Shown here one piece after another: positions 16,649 through 24,951 of a stretch of DNA of 64,000 nucleotides. The DNA is from Streptomyces sp. JJ66 (GTDB lineage: Bacteria; Actinomycetota; Actinomycetes; Streptomycetales; Streptomycetaceae). The stretch spans positions 62,001-126,000 of the forward strand of contig NZ_JAEVFI010000016.1 in assembly GCF_019303495.1 (NCBI RefSeq), read 5' to 3'. The position numbers were made by a program, and so were the translations under genes. The notes below the pieces were generated by a model. It saw nothing but the letters and a program-made list of their open reading frames with translations. It made no database searches and was not told where the DNA came from. The number at the start of each line of letters is the position of its first letter. Within the stretch, counting starts at the first letter, position 1.

Positions 16649-17035
16649 GCGGTTCATTCTCCCGGCCCCACCCCTTTCCCACGAACCGGGGCGTCCCGCT
16701 TTCCCACGAACCGGGGCGTCCCGCACCAGCGGCCCGGCCGGATGCGGACCACGGCCCCGGCAGCGCCGCCACGGCGGGAGAGCCCACGGCGGGGCCGGGC
16801 CAGCGGGCATCCGGTTTCGGTGGGGGTGACCTTGGGGCACTGTCAGCGTGAGGTGCCACACTGCGGCGGTGAAGCTACCGGCGCCCCGGCCACGCGGCAG
16901 GCGGTGCGCGCGGACCCGGGCGAGCACCGGGTACGGGTCGCGGGCAGGGCCTGCGCCACTTCCGGGCGGCGGGGCAGACAGTTCGTCCGGGTAAGCGGGA
17001 CAATGGTCGGTGGCCCCACGACAGGGAGGTAGTCC
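16649..17035. other. Intergenic region with a 25-bp tandem repeat
   Basis: 387 bp between divergent genes. It contains a perfect 25-bp tandem repeat (listed separately) just upstream of the phosphatase, and no supported open reading frame. Confidence 0.4.
16675..16724. repeat. Perfect 25-bp tandem direct repeat
   Basis: Two identical adjacent copies at 16675-16699 and 16700-16724, each starting TTTCCCACGAACCGGGG. They lie 26-76 bp upstream of the histidine phosphatase start. They could be a duplicated operator or a replication-slippage product. Confidence 0.85.
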
Positions 17036-17398
17036 ATGTCCGATCCGCGTCCGGCCGCGGATACCCCGGGAGGCGAGCCGCGCTTTAGGCGGCCCGCGTC
17101 CCTGACCTTCGAACCCGCCGCGGCGGCGGAGGACACCGAGCACTTCTTCGACCTGGAGTCGATCAGCGACCCCAGGGAGCTGCTGGCGCGCTCGACGGAG
17201 CTGGCCACGGCGTTCCAGGCGGCGGCCGACCGGGCGGTGGAGTACCAGGCGATGGCGGCGGCGCAGCTGGCCGACCCGCGCCGGTTCGACCGGCTCCCGG
17301 ACGCGGCGATCGCCGACCGGGCGGCGTGGACGGAGGACTACGCGCGGCGCATGGTCGCCTTCGGGCGGCACCTGATCGAGGGGCGGGTCGAGGAGTAG
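17036..17398 (+). CDS. Conserved hypothetical acidic protein
   Basis: A 120-residue, mostly alpha-helical, cytoplasmic protein with [17 protein letters not shown] and a C-terminal [17 protein letters not shown]. There is no signal, membrane segment or catalytic motif. The ATG has GGGAGG upstream. I do not recognise a characterised family; it looks like one of the small helical proteins conserved across Streptomyces. Confidence 0.7.
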   Translation: MSDPRPAADTPGGEPRFRRPASLTFEPAAAAEDTEHFFDLESISDPRELLARSTELATAFQAAADRAVEYQAMAAAQLADPRRFDRLPDAAIADRAAWTEDYARRMVAFGRHLIEGRVEE

Positions 17399-17562
17399 CG
17401 CGGGGGCCTTCCGGCGGCCTTTCCCCGGGACCCCGGGACCCCGGGACGTCCGCGCCGTCGCGGCATATGCGAGGGGCAGACCATAGCGGAGGTTGCCGGG
17501 CGGTGTCCCCGTTTTCGGTGAGTTGCGTGACCACTCCACCACGCGGGGTACACCTAGTGGTC

Positions 17563-18201
17563 ATGAGCAGCGATTTCACCGGCACGGTGTGGCAGGCCCT
17601 CGACGACGACCTCGCCCGGGAGGTCAGCACCGGCGCGGCCTGGCTGGCGTCGGCGAGCCCGTTCCCGCGCAGCGTGCACGCACTGTGGTCCGCGCGGCCC
17701 GGGCAGGCGCAGCCGCTGCCGTGCGGCACGGTGTTCGACGCGGTGAGCGTGCCCGCCCTGTTCGGGCGCCGCATGCTGGCGCGGCTGCTGCGGCTGGACG
17801 CCGTGGGGCGGCCCGGCAGCGGTCCCGTGGCCGCGGACCGGGGCCGTCTGCTGTTCTTCGCCGCGCCCGGCACCGCCGGGCGGCTGCCCGTGCTGCTGCG
17901 CTGGGAGGAGTGGCAGCACGCCGGGCCGGGCGGGGCCGTACCGGCGCTGCTGGCCTACGGCACCGGCGACGTCGTGCCGGTCCCGGCGCCGCCGCGCCCG
18001 GGGCTGCCGCTGGACCGGGGGGCGCGCTGGCTGGTGGGGCCGGACGCGTGCGGGGGCTGGCTGCCGGGCGCGGAACAGCTGCTGTGGGCGGCCGTGCGGG
18101 CCGTCCGCGCTGGTCACGGGGGTGGGAAGGGGCGTGGGCTACCGATTTCCGCTCCCGCTCGTCCGGGTGCTAAGGTCTATGACGTCACCAGGCGCCGCTA
18201 G
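17563..18201 (+). CDS. Conserved hypothetical protein ending in tRNA-Lys
   Basis: A 212-residue protein with TVWQALDDDLAREVSTGAAWL and later GRLLFFAAPGTAGRLPVLLRW. This resembles the primase/polymerase-like proteins of Streptomyces that lack catalytic residues. The reading frame runs through the tRNA promoter region and stops at a TAG formed by tRNA bases 8-10, so it overlaps tRNA-Lys by 10 bp. The last 30 or so codons may therefore be a read-through tail. Confidence 0.65.
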   Translation: MSSDFTGTVWQALDDDLAREVSTGAAWLASASPFPRSVHALWSARPGQAQPLPCGTVFDAVSVPALFGRRMLARLLRLDAVGRPGSGPVAADRGRLLFFAAPGTAGRLPVLLRWEEWQHAGPGGAVPALLAYGTGDVVPVPAPPRPGLPLDRGARWLVGPDACGGWLPGAEQLLWAAVRAVRAGHGGGKGRGLPISAPARPGAKVYDVTRRR

Positions 18202-18265
18202 CTCAGTTGGTTAGAGCAGCTGACTCTTAATCAGCGGGTCCGGGGTTCGAGTCCCTGGCGGCGTA
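18192..18265 (+). tRNA. tRNA-Lys(CUU), copy 1
   Basis: A 74-nt cloverleaf with anticodon CTT in the loop CTCTTAA on a GCTGA/TCAGC stem. The T arm is CGGGGTTCGAGTCCCTG. The 3' acceptor strand ends in T instead of the C of the other two copies, which gives a G1.U72 wobble. CC but not CCA follows the discriminator A, so CCA is completed after transcription. Confidence 0.95.
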
Positions 18266-18274
18266 CCGACAGCC

Positions 18275-18303
18275 GGAGGCCCCTCGCACAGCGAGGGGCC
18301 TCC
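18275..18303 (+). terminator. tRNA-Lys terminator
   Basis: GGAGGCCCCTCGC (18275-18287) and its reverse complement (18291-18303) form a perfect 13-bp stem with an ACA loop, 9 bp after the tRNA. Confidence 0.85.
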
Positions 18304-18407
18304 GCGCGTGTGCGGCCGGGCGGGTTTCCGGCCGCGCCGGGTGCCGCGTAGCCCGGTCCACGTCGCGCGCCCGCCCCCGTGCCCACCTCCCGGTGCCGCA
18401 CCCGGGC

Positions 18408-19682
18408 TCACCCCCGGCGGGTGATCCGGACCGTCCACTCCCCGGACGGCGCGCGGTCCAGCGCGGTGACGCGGACGGCGCCGTCGTCCACCGAGAGCGT
18501 CTCCCCCGCCCGCAGCGGCGCGTCCGCGAGCGGCGGGTGGACGGAGCTGCTGTGGCAGGCGGAGGTGTCCGGGTGGCCGTCAAGCACCTCGACCGGCCCG
18601 TCCGCCGAGGGGGTGTCGTTGTGCACCCGGTAGACGAGCACGCCGCCCCGGCACAGCCCGGCGTCGTTGCCGATCGGCTCGCGCACCTCGACGGCGACGA
18701 CCTCCGCACGGCCGGTGCGCACCACGGCGAGCCGCTTCCCGGCGGCTGGCCCGCCGCCGGGCGCGCGGCCGAGCGGCTGGAGCGTGTGCAGGGTGGTGCC
18801 GGGGGCGTCCACGCAGTCCACGTGCGCGGCGTCCAGCCAGCCCAGCTTCCACTTGTGCCAGCCGAAGGGGTCGGGGGCCAGGCCGAACTGGCTGCCCATG
18901 AGGTCCCAGTCACCGACGTGGGTGTCCCAGTCGCCCTTGCCGTCGTGCGGGCGGTGGTAGAGGTCGGGCAGGTCGAAGACGTGGCCGGTTTCGTGGGCGA
19001 GCACGTTGCGGTCGGCCGGGTAGCGCTCGAAGACGGTGACGATGCGGCGCAGTTCGGTGCCGTCGAGCACGACGGGCTCGGCGAAGTTGACCACCTTGGT
19101 GGCGTCGGAGTCCACGCCGGGCGCGTCGGGGTCGGCGACGAAGTAGACGACGTCGTAGTCCGCGAAGTCCACCCGCGGGTCGGCGGCGGCGAGGGCGTCG
19201 CGCACGAAGGCCGCGCGTCCTTCGGCTCCCCAGTCGCGCGCTATGGCGTAGGCGGAGGAGGGCTGGGGCATGGCCGTCCAGCGCGGCTCGGTGTGCAGGC
19301 GCAGGTCGAGTTGTCCGTAGGAGGCGCGGTCGAAGAACTCGGCGGTGGCGGGGAAGTGGTCGGCGACGAGTCGCGCGGGGTGGGTGCGGGGGCGGGCGTC
19401 GGGAAACGACAGGAACAGCATGACGGCATCGACGGTCCGCTCGGGGCGTACGTAGGCGTCGTTCCAGGTGTCGAGGCCGAGCGAGTGGTGGGCGTCGGTG
19501 CGCTGGAGGGCACACGGTGGCGCACCGGGGTCGTCGCCAGGCCCGGCGATGGACGAGGTGCCCACGACTGCGGTCAGCGCGGCGCAGGCCGACGCGGCAC
19601 GGCGCAGCCTGCGGCGTCGCGGCGCGCGAGGCGGTATCCGGTGTGGCCGGTGCACGGGGAGCGCGGGGCGGTCGAAGCGCAC
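18408..19682 (-). CDS. Secreted M6-family metalloprotease
   Basis: A 424-residue zinc protease of the immune inhibitor A-like M6 family. The zinc site HETGHVFDLPDLY (HExxH plus a downstream acidic ligand) lies near residues 235-247 and is followed by GDWDLMGSQFG, as in M6 enzymes. The N-terminal 45 residues are basic then hydrophobic, an export signal. The C-terminal half (about 300-424) is beta-rich. There are several cysteines (for example CVDAPG, LCRGG and ACHSS) that could form disulfides outside the cell. A monocistronic gene. Confidence 0.88.
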   Translation of the reverse strand: MRFDRPALPVHRPHRIPPRAPRRRRLRRAASACAALTAVVGTSSIAGPGDDPGAPPCALQRTDAHHSLGLDTWNDAYVRPERTVDAVMLFLSFPDARPRTHPARLVADHFPATAEFFDRASYGQLDLRLHTEPRWTAMPQPSSAYAIARDWGAEGRAAFVRDALAAADPRVDFADYDVVYFVADPDAPGVDSDATKVVNFAEPVVLDGTELRRIVTVFERYPADRNVLAHETGHVFDLPDLYHRPHDGKGDWDTHVGDWDLMGSQFGLAPDPFGWHKWKLGWLDAAHVDCVDAPGTTLHTLQPLGRAPGGGPAAGKRLAVVRTGRAEVVAVEVREPIGNDAGLCRGGVLVYRVHNDTPSADGPVEVLDGHPDTSACHSSSVHPPLADAPLRAGETLSVDDGAVRVTALDRAPSGEWTVRITRRG

Positions 19683-19965
19683 GGGGGACCTCCGAGGGCG
19701 AGCCAGGACGGAACACGGATTCCCTCGTCCACTTTGTTCTGATACCTGGCGATTCGTCCTGCTGGGCTAGGCCGAGCGAGATCGGCCCCGAGCTTCACCT
19801 TGTGTAGTCATTCTGGCCGCCCCCCAGGCGCCCCCGTTTGTCGTACTGGCGTGCGCAGGCGTCCCCACAGCGGGTGTCACCCCCGTGGACGATGCTGGCC
19901 CGGCCCTACCAAAACCCCCTATGATCGGCTGACTTTCCAGTGACGAACCCCTCCGGGAGCGATCG
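19683..19965. other. Divergent intergenic region, no gene seen
   Basis: 283 bp between the M6 protease (minus) and the PAS-GGDEF-EAL gene (plus). It should hold both promoters. No clear operator or ORF was recognised. Confidence 0.35.
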
Positions 19966-21720
19966 GTGAACGCAAGCCTGGGCGCGGCGGGCGGCAGCTC
20001 GCCTGCCGCCGGAGCAGCAGCTCACCCGATCACGGACCGTTACACCGACCCCTGTTTTCGCGCCGTCTTCAACAGCGCCCGCCACCCCATGGCCGTCATC
20101 GGCCCCACGGGCCGGGTGCTCGCGGCGAACCCGGCATTCGGCCGGCTCCTGGACACCCCCGCCGAGGAACTGACCGGGCTGCCGGTCGGTGAGCTGGTAC
20201 CGCTCGGGCTGGACGAGCACACCCGCGCCGCCTGTGCCGCCGTGCTGCGCGGCGACTGCGCGCAGGTCACCCGCACGCGGCGGCTCAAGCACCCGGACGG
20301 GCGCCCGCTGTGGGCCGAGGTCACCCTCGTCCCGGCCGGGGCGCCCGGAGCCCCGGCCCTGCTGTCGGTCACCGACATCAGCGAGCACCGCGACCTGCGC
20401 GAGGGGCTGCGCTACCTCCAATGCCACGACCCGCTCACCCGGCTGCCCAACCGGGCCCTGTTCTTCCAGCGGCTGGCCGCCGCGCTCGCCGACAGCGCCA
20501 CCGGTCGCGTCGGCCTGTGCTACCTGGACCTGGACGGGTTCACGGCCGTCAACGACACGCTCGGCCACCGGGCCGGGGACGAACTGCTCGCGCTGGTCGC
20601 GCAGCGGCTGGTGCACGTGACCGCCGGGCAGCGCGACGGCGGCCTGCTGGTGGCCCGGCTCGGCGGCGACGAGTTCGCCCTCCTGGTGGCGGGCTCCACC
20701 GGCACCCAGCAGCTCACCGACCTCGCTGACGCCGTGCTCGCCGGGCTGGCTGCCCGGCCCTTCGAGCTGGCCGGGCAGCGCCACACCGTCTCGGCCAGCG
20801 TCGGCGTGATCGAACGGCCCACCGCCGGGACGAGCGCGACGGAGCTGATGCGGGACGCGGGCACCACGCTGTACTGGGCGAAGTCCGACGGCAAGGGCCG
20901 CTGGACGCTGTACGACGCCGAGCGCAGCGCCCGCCGGATGAGGCGCCAGGCGCTGTCGAGCGCGCTGCTCCCGGCGGTCGAACGCGGCGAGTTCGCGCTG
21001 GAGTTCCAGCCGATCGTCGGCCTGGCGGACGGGACGCTGCGCGGCGTCGAGGCCCTGGTGCGCTGGCAGCATCCCCGCCTGGGCACCCTGGCGCCCGGCG
21101 ACTTCATCTCACTCGCCGAGGAGACCGGCGCGATCGTGCCCCTGGGCCGGTGGGCGCTTGCTGAATCGTGCCGCCAGGCCCGGCGCTGGCAGCTGGAGCA
21201 CTCCGGCGTGCCGCCGTACGTCTCGGTGAACGTGGCGGTGCGCCAGGTGTGGGACTCCGACCTGGTGGCGGACGTGGCGGCCGTCCTGCGGGAGACGGGC
21301 CTGCCGCCGGGCCTGCTGCAACTGGAGCTGACCGAGTCCGCGGGGGTCTGCCCGGCGGGCCGCCCGCTGCGGGCGCTGCACGCGCTGTCGGAGATGGGCG
21401 TGCGCATCGCGATCGACGACTTCGGCACCGGCTACTCCAACCTCGCCTACCTCAGCCGCCTCCCGGTGCGCGCCCTCAAGCTCGACGGCGCCCTGGTGCG
21501 CGGTTTCCACCCGGGCGCGGGCTGCGGCGCGGACGAGGCGATCGTCGCCACCCTGGTGGACCTGGCGCACAGGCTGGGCCTGACGGTCACCGCCGAGTGC
21601 GTCGAGGAACCGGCGCAGGCCGAGCGGCTGCGGCTGATCGGCTGCGACACGGGTCAGGGCTGGCACTACTCCAAGCCCGTCGCCGCCGACCGCATCTCCG
21701 CCCTGCTGGCCCGCTCCTGA
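19966..21720 (+). CDS. PAS-GGDEF-EAL cyclic-di-GMP turnover protein
   Basis: A 584-residue protein that may make and/or degrade cyclic di-GMP. An N-terminal PAS domain (about 28-140) senses an unknown cue. The GGDEF domain (about 148-310) keeps the intact active motif LGGDEFALL, but the RxxD inhibitory site upstream is not preserved. The EAL domain (about 330-575) keeps the signature residues: EALVRW, ELTES, IDDFGTGYSNL, LKLDG, AECVEE and GQG. No membrane segment is predicted, so it is cytoplasmic. The GTG at 19966 follows GGGAGCGATCG. Confidence 0.92.
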   Translation: MNASLGAAGGSSPAAGAAAHPITDRYTDPCFRAVFNSARHPMAVIGPTGRVLAANPAFGRLLDTPAEELTGLPVGELVPLGLDEHTRAACAAVLRGDCAQVTRTRRLKHPDGRPLWAEVTLVPAGAPGAPALLSVTDISEHRDLREGLRYLQCHDPLTRLPNRALFFQRLAAALADSATGRVGLCYLDLDGFTAVNDTLGHRAGDELLALVAQRLVHVTAGQRDGGLLVARLGGDEFALLVAGSTGTQQLTDLADAVLAGLAARPFELAGQRHTVSASVGVIERPTAGTSATELMRDAGTTLYWAKSDGKGRWTLYDAERSARRMRRQALSSALLPAVERGEFALEFQPIVGLADGTLRGVEALVRWQHPRLGTLAPGDFISLAEETGAIVPLGRWALAESCRQARRWQLEHSGVPPYVSVNVAVRQVWDSDLVADVAAVLRETGLPPGLLQLELTESAGVCPAGRPLRALHALSEMGVRIAIDDFGTGYSNLAYLSRLPVRALKLDGALVRGFHPGAGCGADEAIVATLVDLAHRLGLTVTAECVEEPAQAERLRLIGCDTGQGWHYSKPVAADRISALLARS

Positions 21721-21780
21721 CCCGCGCGCGCCGCTGCCCGCCGGGACCCGGGCGCGCCACTGCCCCGGATGCCCGGCCCC

Positions 21781-21825
21781 GGCCGGGCGTCCGGCGGCCG
21801 GGCATCCGGCGGTCGGGCATCCGGC
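21781..21825. repeat. Three 15-bp tandem repeats
   Basis: Units of the form GGCCGGGCATCCGGC occur at 21781-21795, 21796-21810 and 21811-21825 with one change each. They lie in the gap between convergent genes, ending 2 bp from the stop of the racemase-superfamily gene. Confidence 0.8.
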
Positions 21826-21827
21826 CG

Positions 21828-22571
21828 TCAGCTGAACAGCGCGCCCAGTCGCGGGGCGGTGACGGTGACGTCGAGCAGCCGCAGGCCCTCCCACAGGGTG
21901 GCCTGGTTGGCGGTGAGGACGGGCTTGCCGAGCGCCGCTTCCAGCTCGCCGACGTGGTCGGCGGTGTGCAGGGCGGTGTCCGGCAGCAGCACGGCCCCGG
22001 CGTCCGGATGATCGCCCGCCCCAGCCATGGCAAGGACCTCCGCACGGCCCCAGGTGCCGACCTCGGCGGCGGTGATGATGCCGCTGCCGCGCAGCGAGAC
22101 GACCTCGATCCCGGCCGCCTTGAGGAACGCCGCGAAGTGCTCGGCGACGTCGGTGGGGTAGGTGGCGGCGATGGCCACCCGGGACACACCCAGCGCGCGG
22201 ACGGCGTGCACGAAGGCGAAGGAGGTGCTGGAGGCTGGCCGCCCGGCGACCGTGGCCAGCTCGCGCACCTGGTCGTGCGCGCCCTCCCAGCCGAAGACGA
22301 AGCTGGCGGAGGTGCACGCCCACACCACGGCCTGCGCGCCGCGTCCGGCCAGGGCGGCCATGCCCTCGGCCAGCCGGTGCGCGGAGCCCATCTCCAGCAG
22401 GGCGTCTACCCGGTGGGCGTCCTCCCCGATGTCGGTGTGGACGAGCGGCAGGCGTACGTCGGCGCCCGCCTCGCGCACCAGGGCCTCCAGCCGTGGATAG
22501 TCGTCCTGGGCCGAGTAGCCGGGGTAGAGGAACCCGACGGCGCGGCCGTCCCCGGGCGCGGCGTGCTGCAT
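21828..22571 (-). CDS. Asp/Glu racemase superfamily enzyme (EutA/maleate isomerase-like)
   Basis: A 247-residue enzyme of the maleate isomerase/arylmalonate decarboxylase/EutA group. The first active-site cysteine is in VVWACTSASF (Cys86). At the place of the second cysteine the sequence reads LLPDTALHT, with Asp198. A two-cysteine isomerase mechanism is therefore not supported, and a single-cysteine decarboxylase- or EutA-like reaction is more likely. The ATG at 22571 has GGAG 8 bp upstream. It lies 145 bp downstream of a paralogue that keeps both cysteines. Confidence 0.82.
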   Translation of the reverse strand: MQHAAPGDGRAVGFLYPGYSAQDDYPRLEALVREAGADVRLPLVHTDIGEDAHRVDALLEMGSAHRLAEGMAALAGRGAQAVVWACTSASFVFGWEGAHDQVRELATVAGRPASSTSFAFVHAVRALGVSRVAIAATYPTDVAEHFAAFLKAAGIEVVSLRGSGIITAAEVGTWGRAEVLAMAGAGDHPDAGAVLLPDTALHTADHVGELEAALGKPVLTANQATLWEGLRLLDVTVTAPRLGALFS

Positions 22572-22716
22572 GGGCAACTCCGTTTCGATAGGGCGGGGTG
22601 GGGTCATCAGGGCGGGGCTGGGTCAACGGGGCCGGGCCGGTGGTGCGGCTCAGCGGGTGGTCAGCGGGGCTGGTTCACCGGTCTGAGGCCACCCGGTCCG
22701 GCTTCTCGGTCTGAGG

Positions 22717-23754
22717 TCACCGGGGTGGTGGGTCGTCCGGGGGCAGTGGGTCCGCGAGCGGGTCGCACAGTTCGGCGTCGGCGCCGGGCAGGGCGGAACC
22801 CGCGAGCGCCACCTCGGGCGCGGCGTCCACCGGTGGCTCCGGCGGCGGGACAGCGGGACCGGCGCCCGGGTCGCAGCCCCGGCCCGCGCCCGGGTCAGCG
22901 CCGCCCGGGCCGTCGGCTCCGGCGGCCGGGCCGGTGGCAGGGCCGGTGACCGGACCGGTGACCGGGCCGGTGGCGGGCTCCGCGTCGGCCGGCGCCAGCG
23001 CCGCCGGACCGGAGCGGGGCACCGGCTCCAGCAGCGCCTGGTACGGGCCGACGGCCTGCTTGCCGATGCGGCGCAGCGCCGCCCACACCGTCACCTGGTT
23101 GGCCGAGAGCACCGGGATGCCCAGCTCGGTCTCCAGCCTCGGGATGGCGTCGTAGGTGGGCAGGTTGGTGCAGCTGATGAACAGCGCCTCCGGCGCGCCG
23201 ACAGCCGTGGCGTCCCGGGCCATGCCGGTGACGTCGCGGTAGGGGACGCGCCAGATCTCGCGGGTGAGGCCCAGGTAGCCGCGCCCGGTGACCTCGATCC
23301 CGGCCTCGCCGAGGAAGTCCTCCAGTGCGTCGGTGACCGACTTGGTGTAGGGCGTGACGAGCGCGACGCTGTGGGCGCCGAGCTCGCGCAGGGCGTCCAG
23401 CAGCGCGCCGGAGGTGGTGAGCGCGGGCATCTCGCCCGCGTGCCGCATGGCGGCACTCATCGCCAGCTCGCCCGCCTGGCCGCCCACGAAGGAGCCGGAG
23501 GTGCAGGCGTAGGCGACGACCTCCGGGGAGACGGCGGACAGCGCCCGCACCGCCGCGCGCAGCGTCTCGTGCTCGCTGACCAGCCGGGCGAGGTCAAGGC
23601 TCACCTCGACGGGGACGAAGGGCGTGCGGGTGAGGTGCAGCGACACATCGTCGGGGACCCAGCGCCACAGCTCGCGGTCGAGCGCGAAGTCAAAAGGTGC
23701 CACGATCCCCACACCGCGCTGCGGCTCGGGACCGCCGAGAAACGAGACATCCAT
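22717..23754 (-). CDS. Maleate cis-trans isomerase-like enzyme with long tail
   Basis: A 345-residue protein. Residues 1-245 are an Asp/Glu racemase superfamily domain with both catalytic cysteines, Cys84 in YACTSGSFVG and Cys195 in ISCTNLPTYD. Residues 246-345 are a low-complexity Gly/Pro/Ala tail with TGPV units followed by an acidic Pro-rich end. Such a tail is not part of the family, whose members are about 240-260 residues. It is the first gene of a two-gene operon with the paralogue downstream and is divergent from the D-2-hydroxyacid dehydrogenase gene. Confidence 0.8.
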   Translation of the reverse strand: MDVSFLGGPEPQRGVGIVAPFDFALDRELWRWVPDDVSLHLTRTPFVPVEVSLDLARLVSEHETLRAAVRALSAVSPEVVAYACTSGSFVGGQAGELAMSAAMRHAGEMPALTTSGALLDALRELGAHSVALVTPYTKSVTDALEDFLGEAGIEVTGRGYLGLTREIWRVPYRDVTGMARDATAVGAPEALFISCTNLPTYDAIPRLETELGIPVLSANQVTVWAALRRIGKQAVGPYQALLEPVPRSGPAALAPADAEPATGPVTGPVTGPATGPAAGADGPGGADPGAGRGCDPGAGPAVPPPEPPVDAAPEVALAGSALPGADAELCDPLADPLPPDDPPPR

Positions 23755-23932
23755 TGCGAGCCCCTCAACGAAGCAGGGATGGCCTAGGGCCGCATCACAG
23801 GAAAGAAGGGGAGGGAGAAAAAAACTAAGCCAGGCAGAAGCCGTCAGACGCCGGAGCAGATGCCTTCATTGACGAAGGTAGTTTCCCCTCCCTACCGTGG
23901 TCAATCCTCCGCCTGTTCCTCTTACTCCGCCC

Positions 23933-23971
23933 GGGGTTTGAGTAAAACCCCACCCTGTTTCGAAAGGGTTT
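23933..23971 (+). promoter_or_regulatory. Possible mutually exclusive RNA hairpins over the ribosome site
   Basis: GGGGTTT (23933-23939) can pair with AAACCCC (23945-23951). The same AAACCC can alternatively pair with GGGTTT at 23966-23971, which belongs to the AAAGGG ribosome site of the gene at 23979. One fold would expose and the other would mask that site. Pairing potential is seen; switching is speculation. Confidence 0.3.
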
Positions 23972-23978
23972 CCCCCGC

Positions 23979-24938
23979 ATGTCACAGCCCCGTGTTCTGG
24001 TTCTCGACGACGAGCCGCTGCCCGACCTGAGGCGGCTTACCGGGCGGGCCGAAGTCCTCCACACCGACGAGGCGGGGCTGGCCGCGCGGCTGCCGGAGGC
24101 CGACGTGCTGCTGGTGTGGAACTTCCTCTCCGACGCGGTGCGCGCGGCCTGGCCGGGAGAGGGGCACCGGCCCCGCTGGGTGCACACCGCCAGCGCCGGA
24201 GTGGACCGGCTGCTGCCGGAGCTGGCCGACTCGGACGCGGTGATCACCAACGCGCGCGGCGTGTTCGATCAGCCGATCGCCGAATACGTCGCCGGTCTGG
24301 TGGTGGCCATGGCCAAAGACTTTGCTGGAACATGGGAATTGCAGCGCTCGCGCGAGTGGCGGCACCGGGAGACCATGCGGGTCGGCGGAACCCAGGCCGT
24401 GGTGGTGGGTTCGGGTCCCATCGGGCGGGCTATCGGACGCACCCTCAAGGCACTGGGTGTCATGGTGGAAGTCATCGGGCGGAGAGAAAAACCGGACGAC
24501 GAATTCGGCCGGGTGCACGCGGCCGAGGCGCTGGGCGAGCTGCTGCCGTCCGCCGACTGGGTGGTGTGCGCGGCGCCGCTCACCCCGGCGACGGACGGTC
24601 TGTTCGACGCGCGCGCCTTCGCCCGGATGAGGCCCGGGGCGTGCTTCGTCAACATCGGCCGTGGCGCCCACGTCGTGACCGCCGACCTCGCGGACGCGCT
24701 GCGCGCCGGGCGGCTGCGGGCGGCGGCACTGGACGTGTTCGAGGAGGAGCCGCTGCCACCCGGCAGCGAGCTGTGGGAGGTGCCGGGCCTGTGGATCTCC
24801 CCGCACATGAGTGGCGACACCCTCGGCTGGCGGAAGGACCTGTCCGAGCAGTTCTGCGACAACTTCGACCGGTGGGCGGCGGGCAGGCCGCTGCTCAACG
24901 TCGTGGACAAGCAGCTGGGCTACGTCCCGGCACACTGA
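23979..24938 (+). CDS. D-2-hydroxyacid dehydrogenase
   Basis: A 319-residue NAD(P)-dependent dehydrogenase of the D-isomer-specific 2-hydroxyacid family. The nucleotide-binding motif is VVGSGPIGRAIGR near residues 140-152. The catalytic triad is visible as Arg in NIGRGAHV, Glu in DVFEEEPLP and His in ISPHMSGDT. The protein is compact and has no extra ACT or regulatory domain. It is separated by 13 bp from the amidase that follows, so they form an operon. In this cluster it may reduce or oxidise a 2-oxo/2-hydroxy acid formed from the imported solute; that is inference. Confidence 0.88.
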   Translation: MSQPRVLVLDDEPLPDLRRLTGRAEVLHTDEAGLAARLPEADVLLVWNFLSDAVRAAWPGEGHRPRWVHTASAGVDRLLPELADSDAVITNARGVFDQPIAEYVAGLVVAMAKDFAGTWELQRSREWRHRETMRVGGTQAVVVGSGPIGRAIGRTLKALGVMVEVIGRREKPDDEFGRVHAAEALGELLPSADWVVCAAPLTPATDGLFDARAFARMRPGACFVNIGRGAHVVTADLADALRAGRLRAAALDVFEEEPLPPGSELWEVPGLWISPHMSGDTLGWRKDLSEQFCDNFDRWAAGRPLLNVVDKQLGYVPAH

Positions 24939-24951
24939 GGGAGGAACCGCG

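Noticed and set aside
15348..16859. 500-codon minus-strand frame over the TPR regulator end and phosphatase
   Set aside because: It is in a different frame from the phosphatase motif [11 protein letters not shown] and has no family features.
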